A program made the translations under genes and the position numbers. From Blastocatellia bacterium (GTDB lineage: Bacteria > Acidobacteriota > Blastocatellia > Pyrinomonadales > Pyrinomonadaceae), in NCBI GenBank assembly GCA_003168335.1, contig PMSM01000006.1, forward strand, positions 634,320-698,319: DNA of 64,000 nucleotides. Direction: 5' to 3'. This document shows, piece by piece, positions 34,061 to 42,574 of the stretch (its first letter is position 1; every line of letters begins with the position of its first letter). The notes under the pieces are model-generated. The model was not told where the DNA came from. It searched no databases and saw only the letters and a list, made by a program, of their open reading frames with translations.

Positions 34061-36177
34061 ATGATCCCCCGCTCCTTAAGCCGGGATTGAACAAGATCCC
34101 AATCGTTGGGAATGACATTGAGCGCTGAGTAGAGAATGAATTCAACTGCCGAGAACGACGTGTGAGTGAATCTCGCCACCGCCTGATCGTAATTGTCTCT
34201 GAGCACGCGCGATGTTGGATCGAGTCCGATCACGACGGTCAGGCCGCTCGGCGGGGTCGCGATGGTAAAGATATCCAGGTCGGGCCGGTAGTGTTTAAGA
34301 CAGAGCACTGTCTTCCAAACATCACCCGTGTAGAATTTCCTTTGACGATCAGGCCTCTGGGTGGGCTCATCCAATGGGACTGTGTCGTGGATCAGGACGA
34401 CCGAGCGAGGACCACAGACAGCCTCGATGTTCATAAAATCTTTGAGTGACTGTTGAAAGACATGAAGTCCGTCGATGAAAGCCAACGCCAAAGGCCGAGC
34501 GTTCAGCAACGGCGCCAACCTGCGCTCGCTAAAAAATACATCGCTGGTCTCACAGAAAATGTGGGTTTCAGCCTTGAGCGGCGCGTTGATTGTCGGCTCG
34601 GGGTCCACGCCCACGGCCAGGGTCGGCGGCCGCGCATAGGCAAGTGATTGGCCGCGGGCGATTCCGATCTCGAGATAGGTTTCGGGCTCGAGCGCGCCAT
34701 GCAGGCGCTCAAGCCAAACCAGATAGTGATCTCCGGGCATGCTCAGTTTGGAAAGCCCCAGGTGAGCTTGCACCAGGTCGTCATCAAAGTTGAGCGCCGC
34801 TCGATATTCCGAGGCCGATTCATTCCCCTTGCCGAGCACCCGGTATGCTTCTCCGAGGGCGAGGTGAAACTCGGCTCGTCGATCATCGGGGGGCATCCTG
34901 GTCCGCAGCCAGGGACCGGCGTGAGCCAGTAATCTCTGGGGCTCAATTTCATCGGGAGCGTAATGACGAGCAAGGCGGGCGACCGCGGCTGATGCTTCAA
35001 ATCGCCCGGCCCGGAACTCTGCGTGTGCCAGATCGACGAGGGCAGCGATGCCGGGATCCGCGGGCCGATCAATGGGCGCGATGGACCACAGACTACGATC
35101 GAATGAACTTCCGAGAGGCCCGCTATTCTCACGCGGGATCGGATCCAGTGCCGCCCGCACCAGGTGGGCAAGTGCCGGGCGAGGCAGAGTGCCGACATAA
35201 GTCGGCCTGTCTTGCGTAGGGAAGGCCCATGGCCGCCCCCGGATAGTTTCGTATTGCCGGCCCCAGCGCCGAAGTGTGTCGGGGAAAAGATCAATGTCGG
35301 AAGCGGTAGCTATGCCGCCGTGAATTTGATGAAAACTGCCTTCGCCCAGCAGCACCACAAGTTCAGCATTTGGCAGCTCGAGCGCGCGGCGATAAATATC
35401 GAGATTGACGAGACCGCCACCGGGCAGATCAAAACGCTCGTCAACGCCCTCAAGCATCTCCCACAACTCGCGCCGGAGAAATAGAGCATTCGACTCCGCG
35501 ATCGGAAGCAACCATCCGTTGATCGAAGAGTTGGCTACTGTTCCGATCTCGAAAAGACGATAACCGTCGGCCGGCCAATCGATCGATTTGAGCAAGGCGT
35601 CTTCACGTCTCTTATCGTAACCACTTTCCTGAGCCCACCTTTGATCGTCGAGCCCGAGAAACCAGCCGATTGAGGCCACGACCGCGCGGTCATAGAGGCG
35701 GGCTCCGTGAAGCGCGAAATGTAGCAGGCCCGGCGTCACCATGCGCGCGCCATCGATCATCACACCGATGATTTCACCACGGGCCTCGGCGATTCCTCGA
35801 TTGACGGCCAGCGCGGGCGATGGTGGGGCGGGGTCGATACGGATCAAGCGGAAGTTGCCGGAGCGACCCTCGATCATCCCGGGATCGAACGGAGGATCCG
35901 AGCCGTTGTCGACGACGATTACTTCATAGTCGCCAGGATCAATATGGCGCTGGTAAGCGGCTGAGAGTGAGTGCAGCGTCCGGGGTGCCTCGCGCGGCAT
36001 GTTGTAGACGACCACGACCACCGACAGCTTCGGCTTGCGTTCGAATCTCTCAACCAATCGTATTGATTTCCTTGTAGCTTGATACCGATGGCTTAGTTCG
36101 GACGCCGGAATAATAGCATACGAACTTGGCGTTCTCTTGAAGCGCCAGCGGTCTCGTACGCGCCACCTGCAGATCAC
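34057..36177 (-). CDS. Fused GT2 glycosyltransferase - TPR - methyltransferase
   Basis: Three parts are seen in 706 residues. Residues 50-300 are a GT-A glycosyltransferase (LSVVVVVYNMPREAPRTL, then YEVIVVDNGSDPPFDP and GEIIGVMIDGARM, with a shortened DxD-like site). Residues 385-495 are helical repeats of TPR type (FHLALGEAYRVLGKGNESAS). Residues 505-690 are a methyltransferase-24 type domain (ETYLEIGIARGQSLAYA, LALAFIDGLHVFQQSLKDF, VVLIHDTVPLD). The start is GTG with an AAGGG-containing stretch before it. A single protein could add and then modify a sugar, with the TPR part holding a partner. The downstream methyltransferase gene overlaps its stop. Confidence 0.82.
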   Translation of the reverse strand: MICRWRVRDRWRFKRTPSSYAIIPASELSHRYQATRKSIRLVERFERKPKLSVVVVVYNMPREAPRTLHSLSAAYQRHIDPGDYEVIVVDNGSDPPFDPGMIEGRSGNFRLIRIDPAPPSPALAVNRGIAEARGEIIGVMIDGARMVTPGLLHFALHGARLYDRAVVASIGWFLGLDDQRWAQESGYDKRREDALLKSIDWPADGYRLFEIGTVANSSINGWLLPIAESNALFLRRELWEMLEGVDERFDLPGGGLVNLDIYRRALELPNAELVVLLGEGSFHQIHGGIATASDIDLFPDTLRRWGRQYETIRGRPWAFPTQDRPTYVGTLPRPALAHLVRAALDPIPRENSGPLGSSFDRSLWSIAPIDRPADPGIAALVDLAHAEFRAGRFEASAAVARLARHYAPDEIEPQRLLAHAGPWLRTRMPPDDRRAEFHLALGEAYRVLGKGNESASEYRAALNFDDDLVQAHLGLSKLSMPGDHYLVWLERLHGALEPETYLEIGIARGQSLAYARPPTLAVGVDPEPTINAPLKAETHIFCETSDVFFSERRLAPLLNARPLALAFIDGLHVFQQSLKDFMNIEAVCGPRSVVLIHDTVPLDEPTQRPDRQRKFYTGDVWKTVLCLKHYRPDLDIFTIATPPSGLTVVIGLDPTSRVLRDNYDQAVARFTHTSFSAVEFILYSALNVIPNDWDLVQSRLKERGIM

Positions 36178-36207
36178 GTCGCCGGACCCTTCAAGAACAA
36201 AAAACCA

Positions 36208-36251
36208 CCCCTGCCGCCTACTCGTTGATGTGACGAGATGGCCGGCAGGGG
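36208..36251 (-). terminator. Intrinsic terminator of beta-helix gene B1
   Basis: CCCCTGCC and GGCAGGGG form the outer stem, CTCGT and ACGAG an inner stem. On the minus strand a run of six T follows the hairpin. It lies about 30 bases past the B1 stop codon. Confidence 0.8.
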
Positions 36252-36282
36252 CAAATTTCTAACTAACCGGTTTCCTTTGGGT

Positions 36283-37236
36283 CTACTCGGTCTGACCTGT
36301 GCCCGTGCTCGGGAACGCGACTCCTCCGGTTTGGTTGTTTCCGTACGAGGACACCAGTCCGCCGCCCGTGGCGACCGCCAGTCCCGCGTTATTCGCCTGA
36401 TTATTCAGCGCCGTGGTGTTCGAGACGCGGATGATCGAGCTGGCTGTGGTCGCCGAGAAACCAACGACGTTGTTCGACACCAGGCAGTGGTCACAATTGA
36501 CATCCGTCGTGCCGCCCGCGGTCTGTTGCGCGGAGATGCCGGCGGTGGTGTTCTGGCTGAACACTGAGTTATAGATGGTGGCCCTCACGTTGCTCCCGGC
36601 AAAAAACCCGGTCGCGTTCTTCTGCATGCGTGAGTTGTTTATGTGCACGTTGATTTGAGTCGCGCCACTGCTGGGATTGACGCTGATGGCGCTCCCGGTG
36701 CAGTTCTGAATCGTCGTGTTGTTGATTTCCAGTTGGCCGCCGCCGGCGCGGCTGTCGTCAATCCCGTTCCCGGGCGCTCCGTTCTGACCCGAAATGAAGC
36801 AATTTTCGACGAAGACGGTGGTGGCAGCGATTATGTTAACACCTCTGAGTCCGGTGCCCGCGCCTTGAATGGAGAGCCCACGCAAGGTCACTGCTTTGCG
36901 CACATCGGCGGGATCGGTAATGTTGATGGTGACACCGTTAGTTACCGAGTTAAGGATGCTGCCCAGACCTGTCATGCTGCCTTCGAGAGTGATTGACTTG
37001 ACGATGGTCACGGCGCCGAATCCACCTGGATCGAGACAGTCGATCTCGCCGTCCTTGGCCGTCTTTGAGATGGCGCCGGCAAAGGTCTTGCAGGGCGCGG
37101 TGCGGCTGCACGGATTGACGTCGTCGCCAACGCCGGATACCCAGGTGCGCGTTGCCTGTGCCTGGGCCAGCGACGCAAAGCCAAGGGTGAAAACTAGAAC
37201 TACTAATGCGTTAATAGTGAACCGAAACTTGTTCAT
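36283..37236 (-). CDS. Secreted beta-helix protein B1
   Basis: The 317-residue protein starts MNKFRFTINALVVLVFTLGF with cleavage near AQAQA. The next segment, RTWVSGVGDDVNPCSRTAPC followed by KTFAGAISKTAKDGEIDCLD, carries Cys that may pair. Residues 60-300 show the hydrophobic/Asn ladder of a right-handed parallel beta-helix (ITLEGS, RGLSIQGAGTG, VFVENCFISGQNGAPGNG, INNTTIQNCTGSA, VHINNSRMQKNATGFF, TIYNSVFSQNTTAG). It is about 93 percent identical by eye to B2 and only generally similar to the A family. It is probably an extracellular passive structural or glycan-binding protein. Confidence 0.86.
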   Translation of the reverse strand: MNKFRFTINALVVLVFTLGFASLAQAQATRTWVSGVGDDVNPCSRTAPCKTFAGAISKTAKDGEIDCLDPGGFGAVTIVKSITLEGSMTGLGSILNSVTNGVTINITDPADVRKAVTLRGLSIQGAGTGLRGVNIIAATTVFVENCFISGQNGAPGNGIDDSRAGGGQLEINNTTIQNCTGSAISVNPSSGATQINVHINNSRMQKNATGFFAGSNVRATIYNSVFSQNTTAGISAQQTAGGTTDVNCDHCLVSNNVVGFSATTASSIIRVSNTTALNNQANNAGLAVATGGGLVSSYGNNQTGGVAFPSTGTGQTE

Positions 37237-37483
37237 TTGGAGTCTCCTTCTTCTGCTCTAAGTGATAAGTTAACGGGATGGCCACCAGTAGAACACGGAT
37301 CCGTTCCGCCCACTGTTTGCGCTCAATTCCCTTATTTCCTGAGGGCCGCACTTTGTAAGACCGACCCTGGTTCTCTCTTGAACGCTGGCATAATAGCACA
37401 GGACATCCAGCGTCATCTGGAACGCTGAAGCGTGTCCTCCCCGGGCGGGGCGGTCTACCTCCGCTCCGAATGACGAAAAAAGC

Positions 37484-37526
37484 CCCTGCCGACCTACTCG
37501 CGAAAATGACGAGATGATCGGCAGGG
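37484..37526 (-). terminator. Intrinsic terminator of beta-helix gene B2
   Basis: CCCTGCCGA and TCGGCAGGG form a 9-bp stem with an inner CTCG/CGAG pairing; on the minus strand a T-run follows. It is a homologue of the terminator at 36208-36251, with compensating changes at the base of the stem, and lies inside the 323-base gap between B1 and B2 together with the leader of B1. Confidence 0.8.
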
Positions 37527-37558
37527 ACAAATTTCTAACTAACCGGTTTCCTTTGGGT

Positions 37559-38512
37559 CTACTCGGTCTGACCTGTGCCCGTGCTCGGGAACGCGACTCC
37601 TCCGGTTTGGTTGTTTCCGTACGAAGAGACGAGTCCGCCGCCCGTGGCGACCGCCAGTCCCGTGTTATTCGCCAGATTATTCAGCGCCGTGGTGTTCGAG
37701 ACGCGGATGATTGCGCCGGCTGTGGTCGCCTGGAAGCCAGCGACGTTGTTCGACACCAGGCAGTGGTCACAATTGACATCCGTCGTGCCGCCCGCCGTCT
37801 GTTGCGCGGAGATTCCGGCGGTGGTGTTCTGGCTGAACACTGAGTTATAGATGGTGGCCCTCACGTTGCTCCCGGCAAAAAACCCGGTCGCGTTCTTCTG
37901 CATGCGTGAGTTGTTTATGTGCACGTTGATTTGCGTGCTGCCACTGCTGGGATTGACGTTGAGGGCGTTCCCGGTGCAGTTCTGAATCGTCGTGTTGTTG
38001 ATTTCCAGTTGGCCGCCGCCGGCGCGGCTGTCGTCAATCCCGTTCCCGGGTGCCCCGTTCTGACCCGAAATGAAGCAATTTTCGACGAAGACGGTGGTGG
38101 CAGCGGTGATGCTAACACCTCTGACTCCGGTGCCCGCGCCTTGAATGGAGAGCCCACGCAAGGTCACTGCTTTGCGAACATCGGCGGGATCGGTAATGTT
38201 GACATTGATACCGTTGGTTGCCGAGTTAAGGATGCTGCCCAGACCTGTCATGCTGCCTTCGAGAGTGATTGACTTGACGATGGTCACGGCGCCGAAGCCA
38301 CCCGGATCGAGACAGTCGATCTCGCCGTCCTTGGCCGTCTTTGAGATGGCGCCGGCAAAGGTCTTGCAGGGCGCGGTGCGGCTGCACGGATTAACGTCGT
38401 CGCCGACACCGGACACCCAGGTGCGGGGCGCTTGCGCCTGAGCTATGGAAGCAAAGGCGAACGTGAAGATCGCGATTGCCAGGATGTTGATAGTGAGCCG
38501 AAACTTGTTCAT
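37559..38512 (-). CDS. Secreted beta-helix protein B2
   Basis: From the ATG at 38512 the protein is 317 residues, identical in length to B1, and starts MNKFRLTINILAIAIFTFAF. The two proteins differ at roughly 20 positions, mostly in the signal peptide and in a few exposed turns (for example EINNTTIQNCTGNALNVNPS). The reading frame is open 62 codons upstream, but that part is the untranslated leader, whose homologue is also present before B1. A GGAG box stands upstream of the ATG. The block GGCCACCAGTAGAACACGGA, at 38545-38584 here and at 37278-37317 before B1, marks the duplicated promoter region. Confidence 0.86.
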   Translation of the reverse strand: MNKFRLTINILAIAIFTFAFASIAQAQAPRTWVSGVGDDVNPCSRTAPCKTFAGAISKTAKDGEIDCLDPGGFGAVTIVKSITLEGSMTGLGSILNSATNGINVNITDPADVRKAVTLRGLSIQGAGTGVRGVSITAATTVFVENCFISGQNGAPGNGIDDSRAGGGQLEINNTTIQNCTGNALNVNPSSGSTQINVHINNSRMQKNATGFFAGSNVRATIYNSVFSQNTTAGISAQQTAGGTTDVNCDHCLVSNNVAGFQATTAGAIIRVSNTTALNNLANNTGLAVATGGGLVSSYGNNQTGGVAFPSTGTGQTE

Positions 38513-38642
38513 TTGGAGTCTCCTTTTTTTCCTTTGAAGTTGGGGTGGCCACCAGTAGAACACGGATCCGTTCCGGCCACTGTTGCGCCGAGTCTTCCCA
38601 TTGTTGCCGAAAAAAGCGTTTTCATCAAACCGCTTGAAAAAA

Positions 38643-39029
38643 TCAATTGTCGCCACCGCAATCGCGGGCTGTGTCGTTGGTAATTGTCCAGGTGGCACTA
38701 TCGCCGCAGGTCACGACCGTCGAAAGAAAGCAGCCGTCCTGATCCTCGCCAATGACCTTCACTTGCTGTTGATCGCACGCAACGTTATTGAGTGCAAACG
38801 ACTGGCCAGGTGGAATGGTTGCGTGGTCCAGTTGGTTGCTGCTCCAGTCGTCAGTGTTCACGGGCGAGAGATAGACATTGCGAATTTCTCTGTTCGAATT
38901 ATTCACAATATTGACCGAGGTCGTTTGCGTTCGCGCACTTGACAGCAGCGGTACCGCAATAACAGCCAAGAGTGCAACACATATGATAATTAGGCCGCGG
39001 GGATTACGCGTGCCATCTGAGTTTTTCAT
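38643..39029 (-). CDS. Small secreted or membrane-anchored protein, unknown function
   Basis: A hydrophobic segment (LIIICVALLAVIAVPLL) at residues 13-29 acts as signal peptide or anchor. The mature 95 residues form a beta-rich domain (VNIVNNSNREIRNVYLSPVN, then DDWSSNQLDHATIPPGQSFA) with four Cys. The pattern of a short beta-sandwich with an NxDDW loop recurs in unnamed secreted proteins that I cannot assign to a described family. It lies between B2 and the HYR gene on the same strand. Confidence 0.65.
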   Translation of the reverse strand: MKNSDGTRNPRGLIIICVALLAVIAVPLLSSARTQTTSVNIVNNSNREIRNVYLSPVNTDDWSSNQLDHATIPPGQSFALNNVACDQQQVKVIGEDQDGCFLSTVVTCGDSATWTITNDTARDCGGDN

Positions 39030-39106
39030 TTCGTACTCCTCTCAACAGCGTTCGACGTAGGCGGACGCGAGATACGCCCGCCCGGTTTATCTCACAGCCC
39101 TTCAAG

Positions 39107-42100
39107 CTACGGGCCGCAATTGCTCGTGACGGTGTAGTGCGGCCCACTGTCCACGGCTGTCTCGCCCGGGTTATGTGGCACTACGACCTTCGCCGTAGCC
39201 GTGGCAAAGTGGCCTGACGCATCTGTCACCTTAAAGTAGATGGTGTACACCCGGCCGTTACCGCCACCTTCACGCTCAGACCGCAATTGTACCGACTTGC
39301 AGTTGGAAGCAATGACAATATCCTTCAGAGTGTTGCCTGAGCCATTGCCATTCTCCGCCTCGTCACTGGTGACCTTAGTGATAACAACGCTGCCCACGGT
39401 AATGCTCGTATCGCACTGGTCGCTGGCGCTGGTCACAAAGTCAGCAACCCCGAAGGTGTGATAATCATGGTTCGGCGGCCACATCGAAGGTGTTTGGCCG
39501 TTCAGTGTGATCGTTGGGTCAAGCGTATCCTGCACGATCACCGTCCTGCTGACCTGGGCCGCCGGATTACCCGCGGCGTCGGTCGCATTGTAGTTGATTG
39601 TATACGTGCCTACGGTGTTCGCATCAACCACTCCGGAAGCGGTGGCCGCGAAGTTGCCGCAGTTGTCATGAGCCGTCGCACCGGGATCGACAAAAGTGGT
39701 GTGACATTCGACATACAGTGGATTAGCTCCGTCAACCGTGATCGTCGGTGGCGTAGTGTCGTGCACCGTGACGTGTTGCGTAACTGACCGCGTGGTACCG
39801 CCCGCATCCGTCGCGGTATAGACCACGTTAGTCGTTCCCAACGGGAACTGATTACCCGCTGGCACCCCGCTGCGTGTGACCGTAACCGAACAGTTGTCGG
39901 TGGCGGTGGGGGGTGTACCCAGCTCGGCATCTGTTACCAGGACGGTGCAAGTTGTGTTACCTGGACCGGTCGAGCGGTCTACGTCCGGAGGCGCGGGGGA
40001 TATTGTTGGCGGCGTCACATCATGCACATGGACCTGTTGGGTCTGAGTCGAGACGTGTCCGTTGCCGTCGTCATAGTGCCACGTGATCGTGAAGTCACCC
40101 TGCGTGGTGTACGTCAACGGATCGCCGGTCGTGCCGGCAACGGTTCCGGTACACGCATCGGTTGCCGTCGGTACTGTCGTAACTGTCGCCGAACACTCGC
40201 CCGTGAGCGGCGGCAGCAGCGCCACGTCAGGCACCGGTGGTGATGTGTCGGTGGTGACGTTTATCGTCTGATTCTGACTGGTCGTATTACCGTGCCCGTC
40301 ATCGTACACCCAGTGAACCACGTATGTGCCGGGGACCTGGTAGGTGACCGGGTCCGCAGTCGCCCCAGATATCAGTCCACAGTTGTCGGTGGCCGTCGGG
40401 GCTTCAAAAACCACCTTGGGCCCGCTCGGAGTCTGGATCGTAGTCGGCACGCCAGCCGACGCTGAACAGTCATGGGTGATGGTCGGCAGTGTTGCCAGAG
40501 TCGGTGTAGGCGGCGTGTGATCCTCAACGTTCACCGTGAAGGTGGAGTTCCCGCCGGTGGTATCCGAGCAGGTAACCAGCGTCTCACCTACGGCAAAGAA
40601 CGATCCGGATGCGTGGTCGCAACTAATTGGGGCGACGCACTGAGCGTTGCCCGTTGGGGTAGCAAAGCTGACATGGGTCCCGCACGCATTGGCATCGGCA
40701 GTCGCGACAATCGGCGCCGGCACGGTCACCCTACAGCCCGAGTCCGGGGTGATCGTCACGGTGAAGTCGCATGAGGCAGAGTTATTTCCGCTGTCAGTCG
40801 CGGTGCAATGGACAGTTGTAGTTCCGGAGAATGAGTCGCCCGAATTGTGGTCGCAAGAGACAGGTGCACTACCGCTGTTATCGGCGGACGTAACATTAAA
40901 GGTGACAGTCGCCGACCCCGAACCAGGAGAACTCTCGAACCTGGCAATGTTCGCCGGACAATTGATTGTAGGACTCTCAGTATCGTTGATTGTCACTGTG
41001 AAGGTGCATGTTTCACCAGACTCAGTCGAAGCCGTGATGACCGAGGTTCCGATCGGGAATAAATAGTCGTTCGTCTGCGGATCGGGAGCCGCCGTCATGC
41101 TGACTGATCCGCAAGTTCCTGTAGTAACCGGTGACGGGAAGTCTGCACTGTGTATGACGTGGCTGCCAGTGCCGGGATCCTGGTCGAAACTAATAGAGGT
41201 GGGGCAAACCAGACTACACTCCGACGGGCTGCCCCCGGCTGTAATTTCGAATTGAGCGGTCGACGTATTGTTGCTGTTATCAGAGTCCGGTGTGGGACTG
41301 GAAACGGTCGCCGTTGTCAGCACGGTGCCGGCGCTTCCGCCAACTTGATAAACGGCGGTGAATTCCGACCGCTCGCCATTGGCCAGACTCGCTATCGTGC
41401 AGTCGTTTGCAGCCGCGGGAGCGCAGGCCGGGCCGGTTTGCTGCGTGAAAGATACCAGTGTTGCACCACTCGGGACGGAATCAATCAAATGAACGTTTTG
41501 CGCGGTGTCCGGCCCAGCGTTGGCCACTATCAAAAGAAAAGCAATGCTGCCCCCGGTTGGGACTGATGCGTCGCCGTCGCGCACAATCTTCTGAACCAAA
41601 ACGTCGGCAGTGACATGCGCCGTGTCGTGTACCGTGAAGGTCGCAGTCTGGCGTACTGCCCCGTTTGAACGAAGCAGGTTCACCCTCCACGTCCCGATAG
41701 AAGTGGGCGTGAAGTGATACTGGGTTGTGTCATCCGTAGATGCGACATCCAACTGCTGGATCAAGCCGGCAGAGTCTAGCCAGGCAACGTGCCACGGGAA
41801 CAGGGAGATGGGCACACCGGTCGCTTTCGCACATACCGCCTCGCCCAAACTAAAGTCCGTCTTCGGAGTCGAGCAATCAGACGCGAGATAGGTCGCGATT
41901 CCTTCCGGCAAAGGTTCCGTTACCCGCAAAACCGGTTGGAAGCTTGACGGCGACCGCGCGAGAATGGAATTCGAAGTCATCGGTGCGGGCGCTCCAGAGG
42001 GAAGACTCGCCTGCGAGGAACCGCGGGCCGGCAAAGAACTCGAGCGCGCCGAATAGAATGGTACCGCCACCGCGGCTATCGCGATAATGAAAGCACTAAT

Positions 42101-42154
42101 GAGGACAAGCGAACTCAGGCGCGTGGAATATCGGTGGTCGTTCCGGTTTTTCAT
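39107..42154 (-). CDS. Large secreted HYR/DUF11-repeat surface protein
   Basis: A membrane-spanning signal segment lies at residues 13-35. Residues 85-175 are an Ig-like domain; 180-305 a DUF11-like domain (VQKIVRDGDASVPTGGSIAF, ANAGPDTAQNVHLIDSVPSG). Two or three HYR domains follow to about 560 (VTINDTESPTINCPANI, TVHCTATDSGNNSASCDFTV). From 560 to 900 come repeated units beginning DTTPPTI or DTSPPVPDVALLPPL, each with a TDNC or TDAC motif. The final 100 residues hold YTIYFKVTDASGHFATATAKV. It is probably an adhesion or matrix protein. No sortase or Por-type sorting signal is apparent at the C terminus. Its leader at 42260-42408 is discussed separately. Confidence 0.88.
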   Translation of the reverse strand: MKNRNDHRYSTRLSSLVLISAFIIAIAAVAVPFYSARSSSLPARGSSQASLPSGAPAPMTSNSILARSPSSFQPVLRVTEPLPEGIATYLASDCSTPKTDFSLGEAVCAKATGVPISLFPWHVAWLDSAGLIQQLDVASTDDTTQYHFTPTSIGTWRVNLLRSNGAVRQTATFTVHDTAHVTADVLVQKIVRDGDASVPTGGSIAFLLIVANAGPDTAQNVHLIDSVPSGATLVSFTQQTGPACAPAAANDCTIASLANGERSEFTAVYQVGGSAGTVLTTATVSSPTPDSDNSNNTSTAQFEITAGGSPSECSLVCPTSISFDQDPGTGSHVIHSADFPSPVTTGTCGSVSMTAAPDPQTNDYLFPIGTSVITASTESGETCTFTVTINDTESPTINCPANIARFESSPGSGSATVTFNVTSADNSGSAPVSCDHNSGDSFSGTTTVHCTATDSGNNSASCDFTVTITPDSGCRVTVPAPIVATADANACGTHVSFATPTGNAQCVAPISCDHASGSFFAVGETLVTCSDTTGGNSTFTVNVEDHTPPTPTLATLPTITHDCSASAGVPTTIQTPSGPKVVFEAPTATDNCGLISGATADPVTYQVPGTYVVHWVYDDGHGNTTSQNQTINVTTDTSPPVPDVALLPPLTGECSATVTTVPTATDACTGTVAGTTGDPLTYTTQGDFTITWHYDDGNGHVSTQTQQVHVHDVTPPTISPAPPDVDRSTGPGNTTCTVLVTDAELGTPPTATDNCSVTVTRSGVPAGNQFPLGTTNVVYTATDAGGTTRSVTQHVTVHDTTPPTITVDGANPLYVECHTTFVDPGATAHDNCGNFAATASGVVDANTVGTYTINYNATDAAGNPAAQVSRTVIVQDTLDPTITLNGQTPSMWPPNHDYHTFGVADFVTSASDQCDTSITVGSVVITKVTSDEAENGNGSGNTLKDIVIASNCKSVQLRSEREGGGNGRVYTIYFKVTDASGHFATATAKVVVPHNPGETAVDSGPHYTVTSNCGP

Positions 42155-42259
42155 TTGCTTCTCTCCTTATGGCTTTCGATACAAAACAGATGGCGGTGGT
42201 CGATTTCTTGTCCTAATGAGATACCTGAGGCAAAAAGAAGATGGGTTAATACCTCATTT

Positions 42260-42408
42260 TTGACGTTTCGTCAACAAGATTTATCGCTACGGTCATTGAA
42301 TTTGTTCATACTTGCCATAAATCTTTCCTCCGGCGGGGTTCATCCGGTTAACTCTCCGCCGCTGCGGCAATTCCCACGGGTCGGTTCTCGGCGAGAGTGA
42401 TAAATCTT
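42260..42408 (-). promoter_or_regulatory. Structured 5' leader of the HYR gene with alternative pairings
   Basis: On the minus strand the order is AAGATTTATC (42408-42399), a GC-rich region in which CTCTCGCCG can pair with CGGCGGAGAG, a CCGG/CCGG hairpin, then AAGATTTAT (42325-42317), then GATAAATCTT (42285-42276), and a short TTGACG-AAA-CGTCAA hairpin (42274-42260). The third segment can pair with the first or the second but not both. This is the layout of a switch. It does not match any riboswitch class I know. The rest of the 420-base gap, towards the sulfurylase gene, has nothing I can name. Confidence 0.45.
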
Positions 42409-42574
42409 CGCTTGGAAGCCGTGCTGAGGTTCCCGATTCCAAGTCCCCAGGCGTGGTGCGCCGTTCAATTTCAGAAGGCCTTCGCCGGCTTTAGCAAAGC
42501 GCCCGCGAGCCTGGTCCGAATTGGGCTCAAACTAGTTTTGTCTTAGTCGGGAGTCGCCCTCGATCGAACTTCTT

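Noticed and set aside
42260-42408. SAM-I (S-box) or cyclic-di-AMP (ydaO) riboswitch
   Set aside because: Some words look similar (GGCGGAGAG, CCGGATGAACCCC), but the invariant core elements of either class are missing or in the wrong order. I kept only the class-free description.
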